Shown here in pieces: positions 46,854 to 58,559 of a stretch of 64,000 nt of DNA. The first letter of the stretch is position 1; the number at the start of each line of letters is the position of its first letter. This DNA is from Monodelphis domestica (lineage: Eukaryota > Chordata > Mammalia > Didelphimorphia > Didelphidae), in assembly GCF_027887165.1 (NCBI RefSeq), contig NC_077231.1, positions 194,730,334 to 194,794,333 on the forward strand, in the 5' to 3' direction. The notes under the pieces were generated by a model. The model was given only the letters and a program-made list of their open reading frames with translations, was not told the DNA's origin and did not search any database. The position numbers and the translations under genes are program-made.

Positions 46854-47044
46854 GCAATTGTGTCTATCTATATGTTACTATCTAAAACAACAACTATAAA
46901 CAACATATACATATATGCACATGTAAAGTATTTCAGCATTTGGCAAAGTCTAATATAATACCTTTATGGGAAATTATATAAATATGAGCTAAATTATAAC
47001 AAATAAGTAGATTATCACCTAGTTGAAGAATTAAATGTTGATTT

Positions 47045-47320
47045 AAGTTATTCTGATTAATTTATCTATGTCAGTCAAGGTGCAAGAGGAAGGTTCTGGT
47101 GAAGTGCCACAGGACTTTCTAATCTGTCCTGTCTTGTTCAACATTTGTATTAATGATAATTTAAATAAACAATTAGAAAATAATATTGTTAAAATTTCTG
47201 ATGGTAGCAAGTTTAAAGACATAGCTAATATGTTGGATGATTGGATCAGGACCTCATTATTATTAAACTATGAAGATAACACAAAATTAACAAAATCAAT
47301 TTTATTAAGGATTATTTTGA
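47045..47320 (+). repeat. CR1-group LINE fragment (reverse-transcriptase region)
   Basis: The frame from 47068 reads GSGEVPQDFLICPVLFNICI then NDNLNKQLENNIVKISDGSK, matching CR1 GVPQGSVLGPLLFNIFINDL...KFADDTK. It is a relic, not a host gene. Confidence 0.75.
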
Positions 47321-47879
47321 AAGTCTTTCAGATTCTTTATGGGGAGATATTTTAAAAACCATTATTATTTATTAAAAAGAGATGCATGAGTTTTAGTGGA
47401 CTGTATTTCAATATTAATCATTAGTTAATTAGTCAATACAGCTGATAATCATCAGTTCCTTTCTCAGTTGCATGAATAAATACCCTTATCTACCCTGTAT
47501 TTATTCTATGTGCCTTCTGCATTACATAATTACAGTTCTTGTCTTAACTTGCTCAGATAATGTCTGCTCAAGCCTATCCCATACTCTTTCTCTAAATTCC
47601 AAGGTCTCTAGTCTTACTTCTTTCACAAGGTTTCTTACCTCTTCTTCCCACAGGATTGGGATCTTTTAGGTCCTACCATACCACAGAGGATTGAGCTGAG
47701 GAACATTGGAGAATTTCCCATTCACCAGTGATGGCTAATTTCCATTGTTCTGTTGCTTATGAAGAAAATAAAAACTGGAGTGACTTGAAATGACCAGGGA
47801 GCTCTTTAGTCACCTGAAAAATTGTAAAAGACACTCAGAAGATGAAAGAAAGGGAACTTCTTGGAGAAGAGCTCAATGT
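47321..47879. other. No recognised feature (about 560 bp)
   Basis: Mixed sequence between two CR1 pieces, probably an insertion or a degraded part of the same LINE. Confidence 0.35.
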
Positions 47880-48420
47880 ATTAAAAGTGTGACATCAGAG
47901 CTAAAAAAAAAAATCTGTTTTAGGCTTTAATAATAAAAGAGCAATTTCAAAAATGGCAAAGGTAATATTCCAACTTTACTTTTTCAAATCATATCTGAAC
48001 TATTATGTTCAGCTCACAAACTGGACAGGGTCCAGAGCATAGTGACCAGTATGTTAAGGATCTGCTACGGAATTGTGGATTTTGCTCAGGAAAGAAAAAA
48101 CCTTGAATCGTATGGTATTTGAAGACATAAGAGTTGTCTTCATATACTTGAAGAATGGTGGAAGAAGTGTTAAATTTGTTCTGCTTTGTCTTCAAGGAAA
48201 AAGCAAAATTATGAATAATGTTTGGATTTCTTCTCAATGTTAGGAAACTTTCCTAATAATTTCACTAGTTTATGAATACCTGTATTTCATACCCTGTAGA
48301 TAGTGAGTTACCCACCTCTGGAAACAAGAAACAGACAAACCATTTAGTGTGTATGATATCAGCAAGATGCCATTTCCAATTCAGATTGTATGATTTTATA
48401 TTTCTGCAAAATGTAATCCC
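47880..48420 (+). repeat. CR1-group LINE 3' region
   Basis: TGTTTTAGGCTTTAATAATAAAAGAGCA, GGGTCCAGAGCATAGTGACC, TTGTCTTCATATACTTGAAG, ATTTGTTCTGCTTTGTC and TAGGAAACTTTCCTAATAATTTC follow CR1 3' consensus order to the end near ATTGTATGATTT. Confidence 0.75.
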
Positions 48421-48889
48421 TGGCAAATGTCATTACTTAAAATAGTAACTTTTGGATAGGAAAGCTTCAGCCTTGGTTATATAGAGGAAGAGAGGAATCC
48501 CAGTGATTGTTTACCATGGTGTCTCAGATGAAATGTTGAATCTTGCTGATGGGCAAGCCAATCTGTTGGTGAAGTTCCTATTTGAAGGGAACAGTTTTTG
48601 ATGTGAGTGGAGTGGACAAGGGGCAAAGATGGGGACATTGAGAGAAAAGGTTTAGGACATGGGAAAAGAAATATTTCTAAAACAATTTGTTTAGAGTCAG
48701 AACCAGAGTGAGAACAGAAGTCAAAGTCAGAAATGTAGTGGCAATACAGAATTATAGTGGATCTGAGTATTTAATTTGAATAGAATATGATACTACTAGT
48801 GATTTCCTTAACATATATAGATAAAATCAAAGGGCCAGTCCTTCTCTCTTGGCATCATGATTTTATCCCTTAATATCAATAAAGGAGGT

Positions 48890-49080
48890 AACCATCATTA
48901 TAAATTGGGAAAATCACTGGTTTTGGAGTCACAAGACCTTGGTTTGAATCTTTGTTCTGGAGTTTCTGTGTGACCTATGGCAAGTCATTTCTTTCTTGGC
49001 TGTTTATGCATTTATGAAATGAAGAGGATGGACTCTGAGGTGCTTTTTAGATCCAAACTTATAATCCTTTGAATCAATTC
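48890..49080 (+). repeat. MIR-like SINE
   Basis: GGTTTTGGAGTCACAAGACC, GTTTGAATCTTTGTTCTGG, GCAAGTCATTTC and GAAATGAAGAGGATGG. Confidence 0.75.
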
Positions 49081-50341
49081 CTTATCCACTCTAGGTATGC
49101 TATCTGATAATCCTCTTGATCTTTCTTTACTTGTTCCATTCCACAGGCTGTGGTAACATTCAGCATCAAAGATCATTTTCCCCTAGGTTGAAATACATTT
49201 CAAAAAACATAATAGCAATAGTTTTCATCATTATATCAACCAGTCAACATTTTGATTACACCTGGCTATGATTGATCTTTACAGATATGATTTTGAGACC
49301 CAATTTAATGATTTGTGCATTTTGAGAAATGGTACAAATTCTATTTCTGGACCTCAAAGGTGAGAGTAAGATGAACATATGGCAATATGGGTAATCTGTT
49401 CACAACTGGTCTGTCTGTTAAAAATAGTCATATTCCCAATGATCATTAGGATACAGCATGGAATGGAGGCACAGAAGGTACAAGGTTTCCTCTAACCCTT
49501 TGGGGGTTCCAGGAAGCTGTACAGTAGAGCTAAAATTAAATGTACCTTGACAATGGGCAATATTTTAATAGGTAGTTCATAGTTTAAAGTAATAATTCAC
49601 TTCTTTGTCATAGAGATTTTTTTCTCTTTGATAATCATAAAAATTATGACCTAAATAACATTTTTCAGTCATGCTTTAGAATCCTTAGATAGTTGAGGAT
49701 TTATAAAGAAGTTATATTTTTTAAAAAGCCAATGGATATGCTTTGCATTTTGCTAACATCTTCCAAAGTGCCTTTTCAGGGTTTTATGCTTTCCACTTTA
49801 AAAAACATCATCTTATGAGAGAAAAAAAGAAGCTTTTTTTTAGGGACCTTTATTTTGAGACTGTTCTGAGAGCTCTATGGGAAGATAAATTTTAGGTATT
49901 TCTTTTGGATACTGATTGGGCCCTTGTTTGGATGCTGCTATTTCAAGTATTTTCTCTGAAAGTGATGATAAGAGAAAAAAATGAACTTGACTTTCTTTTG
50001 ATCTGTGATCTTTTGAATTTTATTTTCACCGTAATTTCCAGTTGGTGATTGGATTCATTACAAGGAAGTCTCTCCAAAGCTGAGTTCCAGCTAGCTCTCT
50101 AACTTCACACTGTATTGTAAATGAAAGAGATAACAACCCCCAACCGCTTGGGGCAAATTATACTCAACTGAACTATCATGGTTATTTTTGAATTATTTTC
50201 TTCTGGCCAAAAAAGATTAAAATCTAATTCCTCCCTAACATCTCAACTTCACCTCTCTGTAAGATTAGTATGATAAGGACTATCACTGAGATTACAGATA
50301 CAAAGGTATATATGTAAAAGCCAGACCAGATATAGAGCCAG
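49081..50341. other. Apparently single-copy DNA (about 1.25 kb)
   Basis: AT-rich; no convincing frames or elements. Confidence 0.4.
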
Positions 50342-51310
50342 GTTTTTTTTTTCTTTTTCTTTTTTAGTTATATGTAGAAACAATTTTTGGCAATTGTTTT
50401 CTGACATTTTGCAATTCAGATTGTCTCCCTCCCCTCAACCCCTTCTGAGGTAGTAAATAGTTTGGTATATGTCACACTAGGGCTTTCATGCAATGCATAT
50501 TTCCAAATTTCCTATGCCATGACAAGGAGGCACACATCACACATACAATAAAAAACTCATGAAGGAAATAAAATGAAAGATAATGTGCTTTTGATCTGTT
50601 ACCAGGTTTCAAAAATTCTTTCTTTGGCCATGGAGAACATTTTTTAACAAGAGTCATTTGGTGTTATCTTGGGACCTTGTTTGCCTGATAATTGTTTAGA
50701 CCTTCACAGGCAATCATCATACAAATTTCTGTTACTGTATAGCTGTTCTCCTGGTTCTGCACACTTCACTTTGCATCAGTTCATGTAAGTTTTTCCAAGT
50801 TTTTCTGGACTCACCCTGTCCATCATTTCTTATGGCACAATAGTATTCCATTACAATCATATTCCACAACTTGTTCAGCCATTCCTAAATTGGTATACAA
50901 TCCTGTATTTTCCAAAACTTTGCCACTACAAAAAAAAAAAGTTGTTAAAATATTTTTGTACAATTTGGTCCTTTCCCCCTATCTCTAATATCTTTGGGAT
51001 ATAGACTCCCAAATGGTATTGTTGGGCCAAAAATATGCATAGTTTTATAGCCTTTGAGCATGGTACCATATTGCTCTTCAGAATGGTTGTGTCAGTTTAC
51101 AGTTTTATCAGCAGTATATTAATGTCCCAATCCACATGCCCTCCAACATGTATAATTTTTCTTTTTGGTTGCATTAGATAATCTAATAGGTATGAGTTGG
51201 TATCTCAGAGTTGGTTTAATTTGCAACTTTTCTAATCAATAGTAATTTAGGACATTTTTTCAGAGAGCTAAAGATAGTTTTAATTTCTTCATTTGAGAAC
51301 TATCCATATC
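50342..51310 (-). mobile_element. L1 3' fragment, reverse, with A-tail
   Basis: T-run at 50342, then GTTCTCCTGGTTCTGCACAC, GGCACAATAGTATTCCATTAC, CCATTCCTAAATTGG, TTCAGAATGGTTGTGTCAG. 5'-truncated, diverged. Confidence 0.88.
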
Positions 51311-52606
51311 AATTTGGAGCCAAAATTTTTTGAGTGCAAAATCCCAAGTGAAATATGTATCAAACTGAAGATTTCAATTCATACAAGCCTATATAAAGAT
51401 TAATAAATACACTCCCGAAAGTGTCAGTGAAATAAATGAACAATCTACCATTTTGAAGCTACAACCCATTATTCTCCTCCTTTTCTCAGTGAAAGGTCTC
51501 CTAATTCTACCTGGTTGTGATGTTCAGGCTTTTGAATATAATTACATATATGCCAAGATTCTTTCTTTTGTTTTGGTGTAGGGAAAACTATGGGAAGAGA
51601 CAAGAAAAGATTGCTTTTTAAAAGATTCAGGTACTTTGAGGATAAAGGATGCTTTCAGACCCAAAGATTTCACCTACCCAGTGTAGGGCAGGCTGAAAAG
51701 CCTTAAGCCAGCAGATAAAAACAAATTACCAAACAAATGCTTATTAGAAAGTTTTTTGAGGATGTAACTTGCTTTTGAAAAAGAGGTCCTGGCTACTGCC
51801 TCTGACTTCACTGAGCTTCTCATCCTGTCTTGCAGAAGTCAGTCAGTTTCTGTAAATCTGACTTGACTATATAGCCATGTATCAGTCCTTCCCCCCCCCC
51901 CCCCCACCAATATCTGGTATTAGTTTTCCACCTTTGATATCTCCCCAAACTTAACGTGTTTCAATTCAAGTTCAGTCCATTACTAGTTCTCTCCCTAATC
52001 TCAAGATTACCCCACTATGACTCTCATTACACCTAACTACATTTTCTAGCTCTATCTAATTTATCAGCTACAATTCGTCATTAGTTCTACACCTAGTTTG
52101 TTCCAATCTATTAACAAGGTTTCCCAGTTTGTTTTTCTTTTTCAATTTGAAGGTGGAATGAGTAGGAGAAGCAGAGATAGGGTACTATTAAAAACAAGTG
52201 GAAGAGGGTCATTGAAATATCTTTTTAATGCACAGAAAAGAATAGAAGGAAAGTCAGAATTATAAACAAATAGGAGAGCTTTAAGAGTTACTCAGTTTAA
52301 GAGTTACATGTTGAACTTATCATATATCTAAAAGCTATACATAATAGAGATCAGAATTTCATGTACAATCTTTTTTATTAGACTTTATATAGAAATGACC
52401 ATTTTATATGGGTACTTATTACTAAGTTCACAATAAAAAAGATCTTTTGGAAAACCAAAAAAGAAACAAAACAACAAAAAGGGGAAATTGAGACTTGCCT
52501 GACATTACACCTGACAAGAAGCCCAAGGGTTCACTTCGTGTAGGTCCAGCAGAATTACTAAAAAAATATTAAAAATAAAATAAAACAAAACTTTTCTTTA
52601 CCATAC
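51311..52606. other. Unrecognised DNA with a poly-C run
   Basis: A run of 15 C lies at 51891-51905. Composition varies; an old retroelement fragment is possible but no ends or motifs support it. Confidence 0.4.
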
Positions 52607-52733
52607 CTTGAATAAAAGGAACAGAGACGTCATAGTCACCATAGAGTAGGATGCAAGCATTCTGTTTGCCATTCTTGATGTAATTATTAGAGTCAGCCTT
52701 TAGAAAATGCAGACTAGGCACTGAGGCAGGCTC
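52607..52733 (-). CDS. Possible 127-bp internal exon of an unidentified gene
   Basis: On the minus strand a frame of 42 codons runs EPASVPSLHFLKADSNNYIK then NGKQNACILLYGDYDVSVPF and IQ. It is bounded by TTTTTAG on the acceptor side and CAAG/GTATGG on the donor side, phase 0 to phase 1. The peptide has balanced composition and no low complexity, and the stretch is less AT-rich than its flanks. I do not recognise the protein. A chance open frame of this length is not rare, the polypyrimidine tract is weak and no partner exon was found, so this is only a candidate. Confidence 0.25.
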
Positions 52734-52799
52734 CTAAAAATGATTATTGTTTCAGTTTGCCTCATCAAAGAAAAGTATATGTCTCATCTTTTATCTCCT

Positions 52800-53770
52800 A
52801 TTTGTTCCCACAGTTTCCAATATAGCTTTCTAAAGTAATTTCCAAATCCTTATTTAATTTTCTGACCTCTTACTGCTTTCAGGTCTGTATTTCTAACTAC
52901 TGATGAGAAATTTCCACTTGGATATTCCATCCTCACCTTAAGTTAAAAGAATATAGAACAGTGTCTGGCACAGAGCAGGCATTTAATAAGAAGTGTTTAT
53001 TGATTGATTGAACCCAGGCCCTTTCCTCCCAAAATTAACTCCTTGCATATCTTGTTTTTTTTTTTTTCTGGTAGTTCTATTCTTCCAGTCTTCCAAACTA
53101 GAAATCACTAAATACTTTCTTTCCTTCTTCCCAATAATTAATTCATTGCCATGTCCTTTTATGTTTTCCTTCAGAATATCTATTTTGTCCTTTCTTCTGC
53201 AATCCCAATGCCCCCACCAAATTGTGGTAATAGTCTTTCCATTAGCTTCTCTAAACCCAGGTTTGCCTCACCTAACATCCATAAAACCGACAGCCACTAG
53301 ATTAATCTTTGATGGTGCCATGGCTGTATTCAAAACCTCTAAAAGCTCCCTACTGCCTACTGCCCCAAGTCACAGAATCCTAGAAATATAGAGTTTTAGA
53401 ACTAGATGGGACTACAGAGATCAGCTAGTTCAATTCACTCATCTTATAAATGAGCAAACCGAGACCCAGAAAAGTTAAACAACTTATCCTTTGATTACAT
53501 ACTGCTCAGTAACAAAGTCAAGTGCAGAACCCACGTTTCCAGTGTGCTCTTTACTGAAGACTTTCACTAAACTCTCTTTCCAATGTAAATTCCTTTTAAT
53601 GACATTCAAGGCTCTATAACTTAATAATAACTTAAGCTCATTTGCCAATACATACCAAATGTTTTTTTTTTATCAGACTCTCTTTGAACCACTATGTCAA
53701 GCTTATTTCCTCCTTTTTGCTTTTATGTTGATTCTAGCTCCTGAAATGTCATCTTTTCACTTTTGTTAAT
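52800..53770 (+). repeat. L2-group LINE region with nested pieces
   Basis: An L2 3' tip (ACAGTGTCTGGCACAGAGCAGGC, TTATTGATTGATTG; to about 53013) is followed by coding-region text (CTTCCAGTCTTCCAAACTAG, AAAAGCTCCCTACTGCC; CATTCAAGGCTCTATAAC after 53570). A reverse MIR interrupts it at 53370-53570. Confidence 0.6.
53370..53570 (-). repeat. MIR-like SINE, reverse, inside L2
   Basis: GAGTTTTAGAACTAGATGGG, CTCATCTTATAAATGAGCAAACC and TGCAGAACCCACGTTTCC. Confidence 0.7.
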
Positions 53771-53894
53771 CCCAATCATATTCATAAAGAGGGGAAAAAG
53801 AAGTATACATAAGTGGATAAGCAAGATCCAGAAACAACTCCAAATAGTAGCTGATTATTAAGAAAAAAGAAAAATACAAGTAAAATATTAGAAC

Positions 53895-54099
53895 TGTAAA
53901 AATTAAATTTAGTCTCTAGTAATAGAAATATTATGTTTTATGAGGTTTATTAAGATTATTAGAAATCAAGGAATAAAGAAAATATAAAATATAAAAACCA
54001 CATGCCTAGGGCTGATTAGCCCATTCACAGCTTACTTACTACATATTTCAATGTTTGAGTAGAGAGGCAGCATGTGAGGCAGAGAGCTAGTTAAATACT
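53895..54099 (-). repeat. Left inverted terminal repeat of the 3.6-kb element
   Basis: Inverse of 57281-57478. Read on the minus strand it holds a TATTTAAC (TATA-like) motif near 54090 and an AATAAA about 55 bp from the outer end. Confidence 0.8.
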
Positions 54100-56544
54100 C
54101 ATTGTGATCTTGCCCAGGTAGAGACTCTGGTGAGATTATAAGGAATTCTGGGAAATACCAAGGACTTCTGGGGATTGGAGTCTAGGGTTCAAATGTACAT
54201 TTTAACCTACTCCCCCCAACCCCGGTGATCGTATTGGGAAACCAGTTTCCCCAAAAGGATCATGGAAACATAATCAACTTAAAGATTACAATAATTTGAG
54301 AATAAGAGGAAAAAACAAAACAAAACCAATGAATACTAAGTATACATACAAAACAAATGCATTTAAACCGCACACCCAAAGTTCATTTTTGATCTTTCTC
54401 ATGCAGCTTGTGGTCTGTGGAAGCATATTCATGTTGTCTTCTCCAAATAGTTCAGTTTCTGGATTTGGAGAGGTATCATGTTTCTTAACCTAAAATTTCT
54501 CTTTCAAGGAATTCAAACTTTGCAATTTAAAATAATAATAAATTTTACATTTTTACATATCCCCCCTGAAGAGGGTGATTGAAAAACACAGGGATCACTT
54601 AGGGATGCATGACGGAGTTATGAGATATATGAATCAATTGGTAAAAGAAATTAAAAAAAACATCAAAAAATCCAAATAAAAATAATTTATGGATGGAATA
54701 TAGACTATCAAAGTCTTATGTGTCAAAATTCCAAGTAAAGGAAAAATAAATCTGTAACAGGTCCTTGAATCAGGGCCCAATTAAAATGATATAAGCAATG
54801 ATACATTTACCCAGTCAGTAGCCAGGACTACAGAAAGTTGCCACATTATGAAAGACAGAATAGGGACTAGATTATAGGAGCCAGGTAGGAGCCAAATTTT
54901 GGTATTTGTCTGTAAGCATTTTCACAAAGAGTGTAGATACAAGGAAGGCCTATGTCTATGTAAGCTAATTGTCACAACCTCAAGTCTTAACACTAGGTTC
55001 AAGTTCTTTGTATTGGCTTAGAAGTGCATCAATCCTACCTGGATTGGTTTCTTCTTTTTTGACTTGTGTGCTCTTTTGGCATAATTCAGGTTTAGCTTTG
55101 TGCTTCTTTGGCCCTGTTCAATGGCTTTTGTATATCTTGTACTGGAATCAAACAGAATCATTAAGCAAAGTCCCATAATTTTTTAAAACTATCAATGGCA
55201 TCATTTTTATAGTCTCAAGCTTTTGGGGCATGCATTGACATTATAGCAAATATATTTTAAACTTATATTACTGCTAAATAAAAAAAGTTAAATAAAATCT
55301 TAATACTGGTGACATGTGATTCAAATATAAAAAGGAGAAAAAACTGAAATAGTATATTACATATGCAAGAAAAATATAATAATAAAAGATTTTTAAAATT
55401 CAAAAATATAGCTTATAATTTTTGACACACTGTGTCAGCTAAGGAAATATAGAATACAAGGTTTCTCACAAAAAATGAGATCCATTTCCTCTTCATACAT
55501 GGCCATGATCCACTGTGAATACAAGCAAATGAATTTTACAAGGTAACAGGTTTTTTTTTAAATAAAAAAACAGTAGTAGAAATATGTAGGTATTAATATC
55601 TCCAAAATTCTCAATAGCCCAATTAATTACAATAGCAAACAAACCCACTATCATATTTTACATAAGTTGTTGTATGACATTTAAAGAACCTATGAACTGA
55701 GTTTTTCAGTTCATAGTTTTTCAGTTCACAAGTTTTTCAGATATAGCAATGTTTCAACCTTGGCAAAAATATTTTTAAACAAAGTAAAACTTATTTGGGT
55801 CTAGAACATCATCAAGAAATCTAGATATCATTAAAATGTGGCAGAGAAGTCTAGGAAAACTCAAACCTCTGTACTGTTGATGTTGGGTAAAGTATTTATG
55901 AGAGATGCTCCTCTTTTGGGAGTTGTCCAGAGCGGTACAATGCCCTGGGATTAACTTCCAAGCTCCTTTGGTATGAGACTGTGATGTCCCATCCATTCAC
56001 ATTTTTATAAACGTGGGATGTGGGGATTAAAATTGTATTTCACTTTAGCTACTAAAATGGACCTGACCTCCTGTTAGGGGCAGGCAGAATGACCAGAGAT
56101 GTTAGGAAAAAATCTAAAAAACATGTCTAAAGACCCCTTAAAATCAATTTGAGATATTCAGCTCATTAAATTTTCCAAAGGTTGTTATAAAATTGTAACC
56201 AGTTTGATGAAGTCCATCTATCCTCTATGTGACAATTTACAAAGTCAAAAATAGAAAAAGCTGTTTTTATTTGGGCTTATTCAATAATATTTGTTCAGTA
56301 TAGTTATAGGAGAAAAGCATCAGAATATAAGGTAGTTAAAATACAGTACATTAAAACGATTCAGGGTAACAGAATAGTATTGAATGCATTAATATATGAA
56401 CTAAAAACCAATAAAATTAAATCTTAGACAAAACAATCAGCAAAATGCAATAAAATACATATTTTTATAAAACATTGGCATCCGAAAAGCCTTAAAAATA
56501 TAACCTCCAGTCTCTTTAAAGTTCCTTGGTTTTTATTCATTTAG

Positions 56545-56709
56545 ATGCCTATTGTCAGAAGACAGAAGGTTGGTAAGAGATAGGCAATGGGGTTCAAGTG
56601 ACTTGTCCAGGGTCACACCACCAGGAAGTGTCTGAGACCAGATTAGAAACCAGGACCTCCCATCTCTAGGCCTGGCTCTCAATCCACTGAGCCACTGAGC
56701 TGCCTCCCC
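56545..56709 (-). repeat. SINE1_MD-like SINE inside the 3.6-kb element
   Basis: CAGGGTCACACCACCAGGAAG, GGACCTCCCATCTCTAGGCC, TCAATCCACTGAGCCACTG and CTGCCTCCCC, reverse orientation. Its presence shows the host element is not recent. Confidence 0.85.
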
Positions 56710-56989
56710 ATAGTGAGGGTGGGTTTTAGGAACCTCAAATTCGGCCAAAGAGTTGCAGGGAGATGAATTTCACCCCTGAATCTCCACTGAGATAAGTAAC
56801 AGAATCAGTGCACTCAAAAGATATCCTGTGAAATACGCCATGCTTGTAACTTCCTGTTTGGAAAAGTGTCTTCCTTCTCCTCGTTGTCCCCCCGTGTGGT
56901 CCCTGTAGCCTAAGAAAGGGCATCCCCGTTTTTACCAGCTGATTTGTGATTCCTGAAGACACAGCAGCTACCAGCATCCTGGGTCCTGG

Positions 56990-57165
56990 GGCTGGCCTGG
57001 GGCCATCTGGCTCGGAGGCCAGAGTTGCTGGGGCTGGGGCTGGGGCTGGGACCAGGAGAGCAATCCAGGTCAAGCAGGTCTGGATTGCTGGAGCGCAGAA
57101 GCAAGCAGCAAGAGCTGGGCAGGCAGAGCTGGGACCAGGTGAGCGATCTTGGTCAAGAAGGTCAG
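56990..57165 (+). promoter_or_regulatory. G-rich, duplicated segment near the right end of the element
   Basis: (GGGGCT)3GGG at 57030-57050 can form a G-quadruplex. GCTGGGACCAGG...GGTCAAG at about 57045 recurs at about 57128, an 83-bp tandem duplication like those in retroviral U3 enhancers. Function is inferred only. Confidence 0.5.
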
Positions 57166-57280
57166 GAGGAGCTCAAGAATTAGCTTTGCTGAAAAGCCTT
57201 GACAGGAGGAACATTGATTAAAAAGCATTATCTAGGCTATTTTTAAAAAAAAATTGAGAAGTTCTCATCCAATCTAGTGG

Positions 57281-57478
57281 TTGCCTTTAACTGGCTGTAA
57301 CACCTACTTTGGCCTCTTCTTCTACTCGGACATTGCAAGATGTAGTGAGTAAGCTGTGAATAGGCTAATCAGCCTTAGGCATATGGTTTATTATTTTGTA
57401 TCCTTGATTTCTAATAATCTTAATAAACCTCATAAAATATAATATTTCTATTACTAGAGACTAAATTTAATCTTTACA
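57281..57478 (+). repeat. Right inverted terminal repeat of the 3.6-kb element
   Basis: Inverse of 53895-54099; AATAAA at 57422-57427 and the terminal TTTACA next to GAAC. Confidence 0.8.
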
Positions 57479-57584
57479 GAACACAAACTCCTTATATGTG
57501 TAGAAATATAGATAGGTATAGATATAGGTAGATATCGATTTCTAGACATAAACACACACTTATGTGTATGGAAGTCAGACATAA

Positions 57585-58100
57585 AGAAGGGTCCCATATA
57601 CATAAGAATATTCATAGTAGCAGTTTTTGTGGTAGCAAAAGTATTTTTAAAAAATCTCTGCTTATTGATTAGGACTGGACAAATTATGGTATATTTAAAC
57701 TGGAATACAATTAATCCACAAGAAATAAGGAATTCATGTTAAGACCTGTAAGTACAGATTCAGAATGAAGTACAGAACCAAGATAAAATGACTAGGACAA
57801 TATGACTTAAAAGAAAACACCAAAAAGCACTTGGACCAAGATATTTCTCTATAATTGGTAATTAATCTGTAATGACTAAGCTGACTCTAGAGAAGAGATA
57901 ATGAAATGAGCTTCCTCACAGGAGAAACATGGAATAAAAAGGGAGAAAATGTCACATATGCTGTGTTTTTGTTACATATTTTTGTAACTAAAAAAGTGGT
58001 TTTCATTTGTTACAAGGGATGTTGCATATTGGGAAATGTCTGTGTTGGGGAAAGTAAGCAAAAATGCTATTTATCTTTCAGGGGTGGGAGTGGGGGTAAA
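57585..58100 (+). repeat. L1 3' fragment
   Basis: ATTCATAGTAGCAGTTTTTGTGG, ACTGGAATACAATTAATCC, GTACAGAACCAAGATAAAATG; diverged and shortened. A TAGATA-rich tract (57500-57560) precedes it. Confidence 0.75.
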
Positions 58101-58559
58101 TGAAGAACAGTGAACCAAATGACCTTTAAGTTTCTTTCCAAATCTGATATTCAATAATTTTATTATTTAAGGACCAGCTTAATCCAAGAAGCTCATCACA
58201 CTCTAGCACGCTGAAACTCAATACTGTTCAAATTGAACTTCATTTCTCCTTATCTCTAATGTTACAATATTCTTATAATGTTGTTCATAACTTTCTTGAT
58301 TAGAAGAGACATTTAAATATTTCTGTTTAAAAATTCTCTCTATAGAACTCTAAGTAGCATGGTGGAGTAAAAGCAAGGATGTCGTAAGTTATGACACAAA
58401 GGAGTATCACTGACATAGCTTAATTATGCTAATAAAGAATTCAAAAGAAAGATTTTCAGGGTGATTGAGAGCAATTTCAGCTGAATCACTTGGCACCTAG
58501 CAGGGTAAGTGGGAAAGTAGTTACTGAATTCCTAAATTGCACTGTCAGCTCTTAAAAGA
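58101..58559. other. Short MIR-like tail, otherwise unrecognised
   Basis: CCAAATGACCTTTAAGTTTCTTTCC (58115-58165) looks like a MIR tail. The rest shows nothing clear. Confidence 0.4.

Larger units (their letters stand above)
53895..57478. mobile_element. 3.6-kb LTR-like element with inverted terminal repeats, fossil
   Basis: Starts TGTAAAAATTAAATTTAGTC and ends GACTAAATTTAATCTTTACA. GAAC stands on both sides (53891-53894 and 57479-57482), a perfect 4-bp target duplication for the whole unit. About 200 bp at the left (53895-54099) is the inverse of about 200 bp at the right (57281-57478); the outer 77 bp differ at only two positions. Each terminal repeat has an AATAAA 50-60 bp from the outer end (57422-57427; reverse at 53946-53951), like the R-U5 end of a retroviral LTR. 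So both outer ends look like LTR 3' ends facing outward, which is not a normal provirus. No gag, pol or env similarity was seen inside. Alternatives are a DNA transposon with TGT...ACA ends (Ginger-like) or an aberrantly integrated ERV. Confidence 0.7.

Noticed and set aside
47068-47355. 95-codon frame as a small gene
   Set aside because: It matches the CR1 reverse-transcriptase region (PVLFNICIND) in LINE context.
52513-52560. A second small exon downstream of the candidate exon
   Set aside because: The implied intron would be only about 48 bp, below the usual mammalian minimum.
56735-57221. Ala/Pro/Gly-rich frames on both strands
   Set aside because: They come from the GC-rich duplicated segment of the 3.6-kb element; overlapping frames on both strands and simple composition do not look coding.
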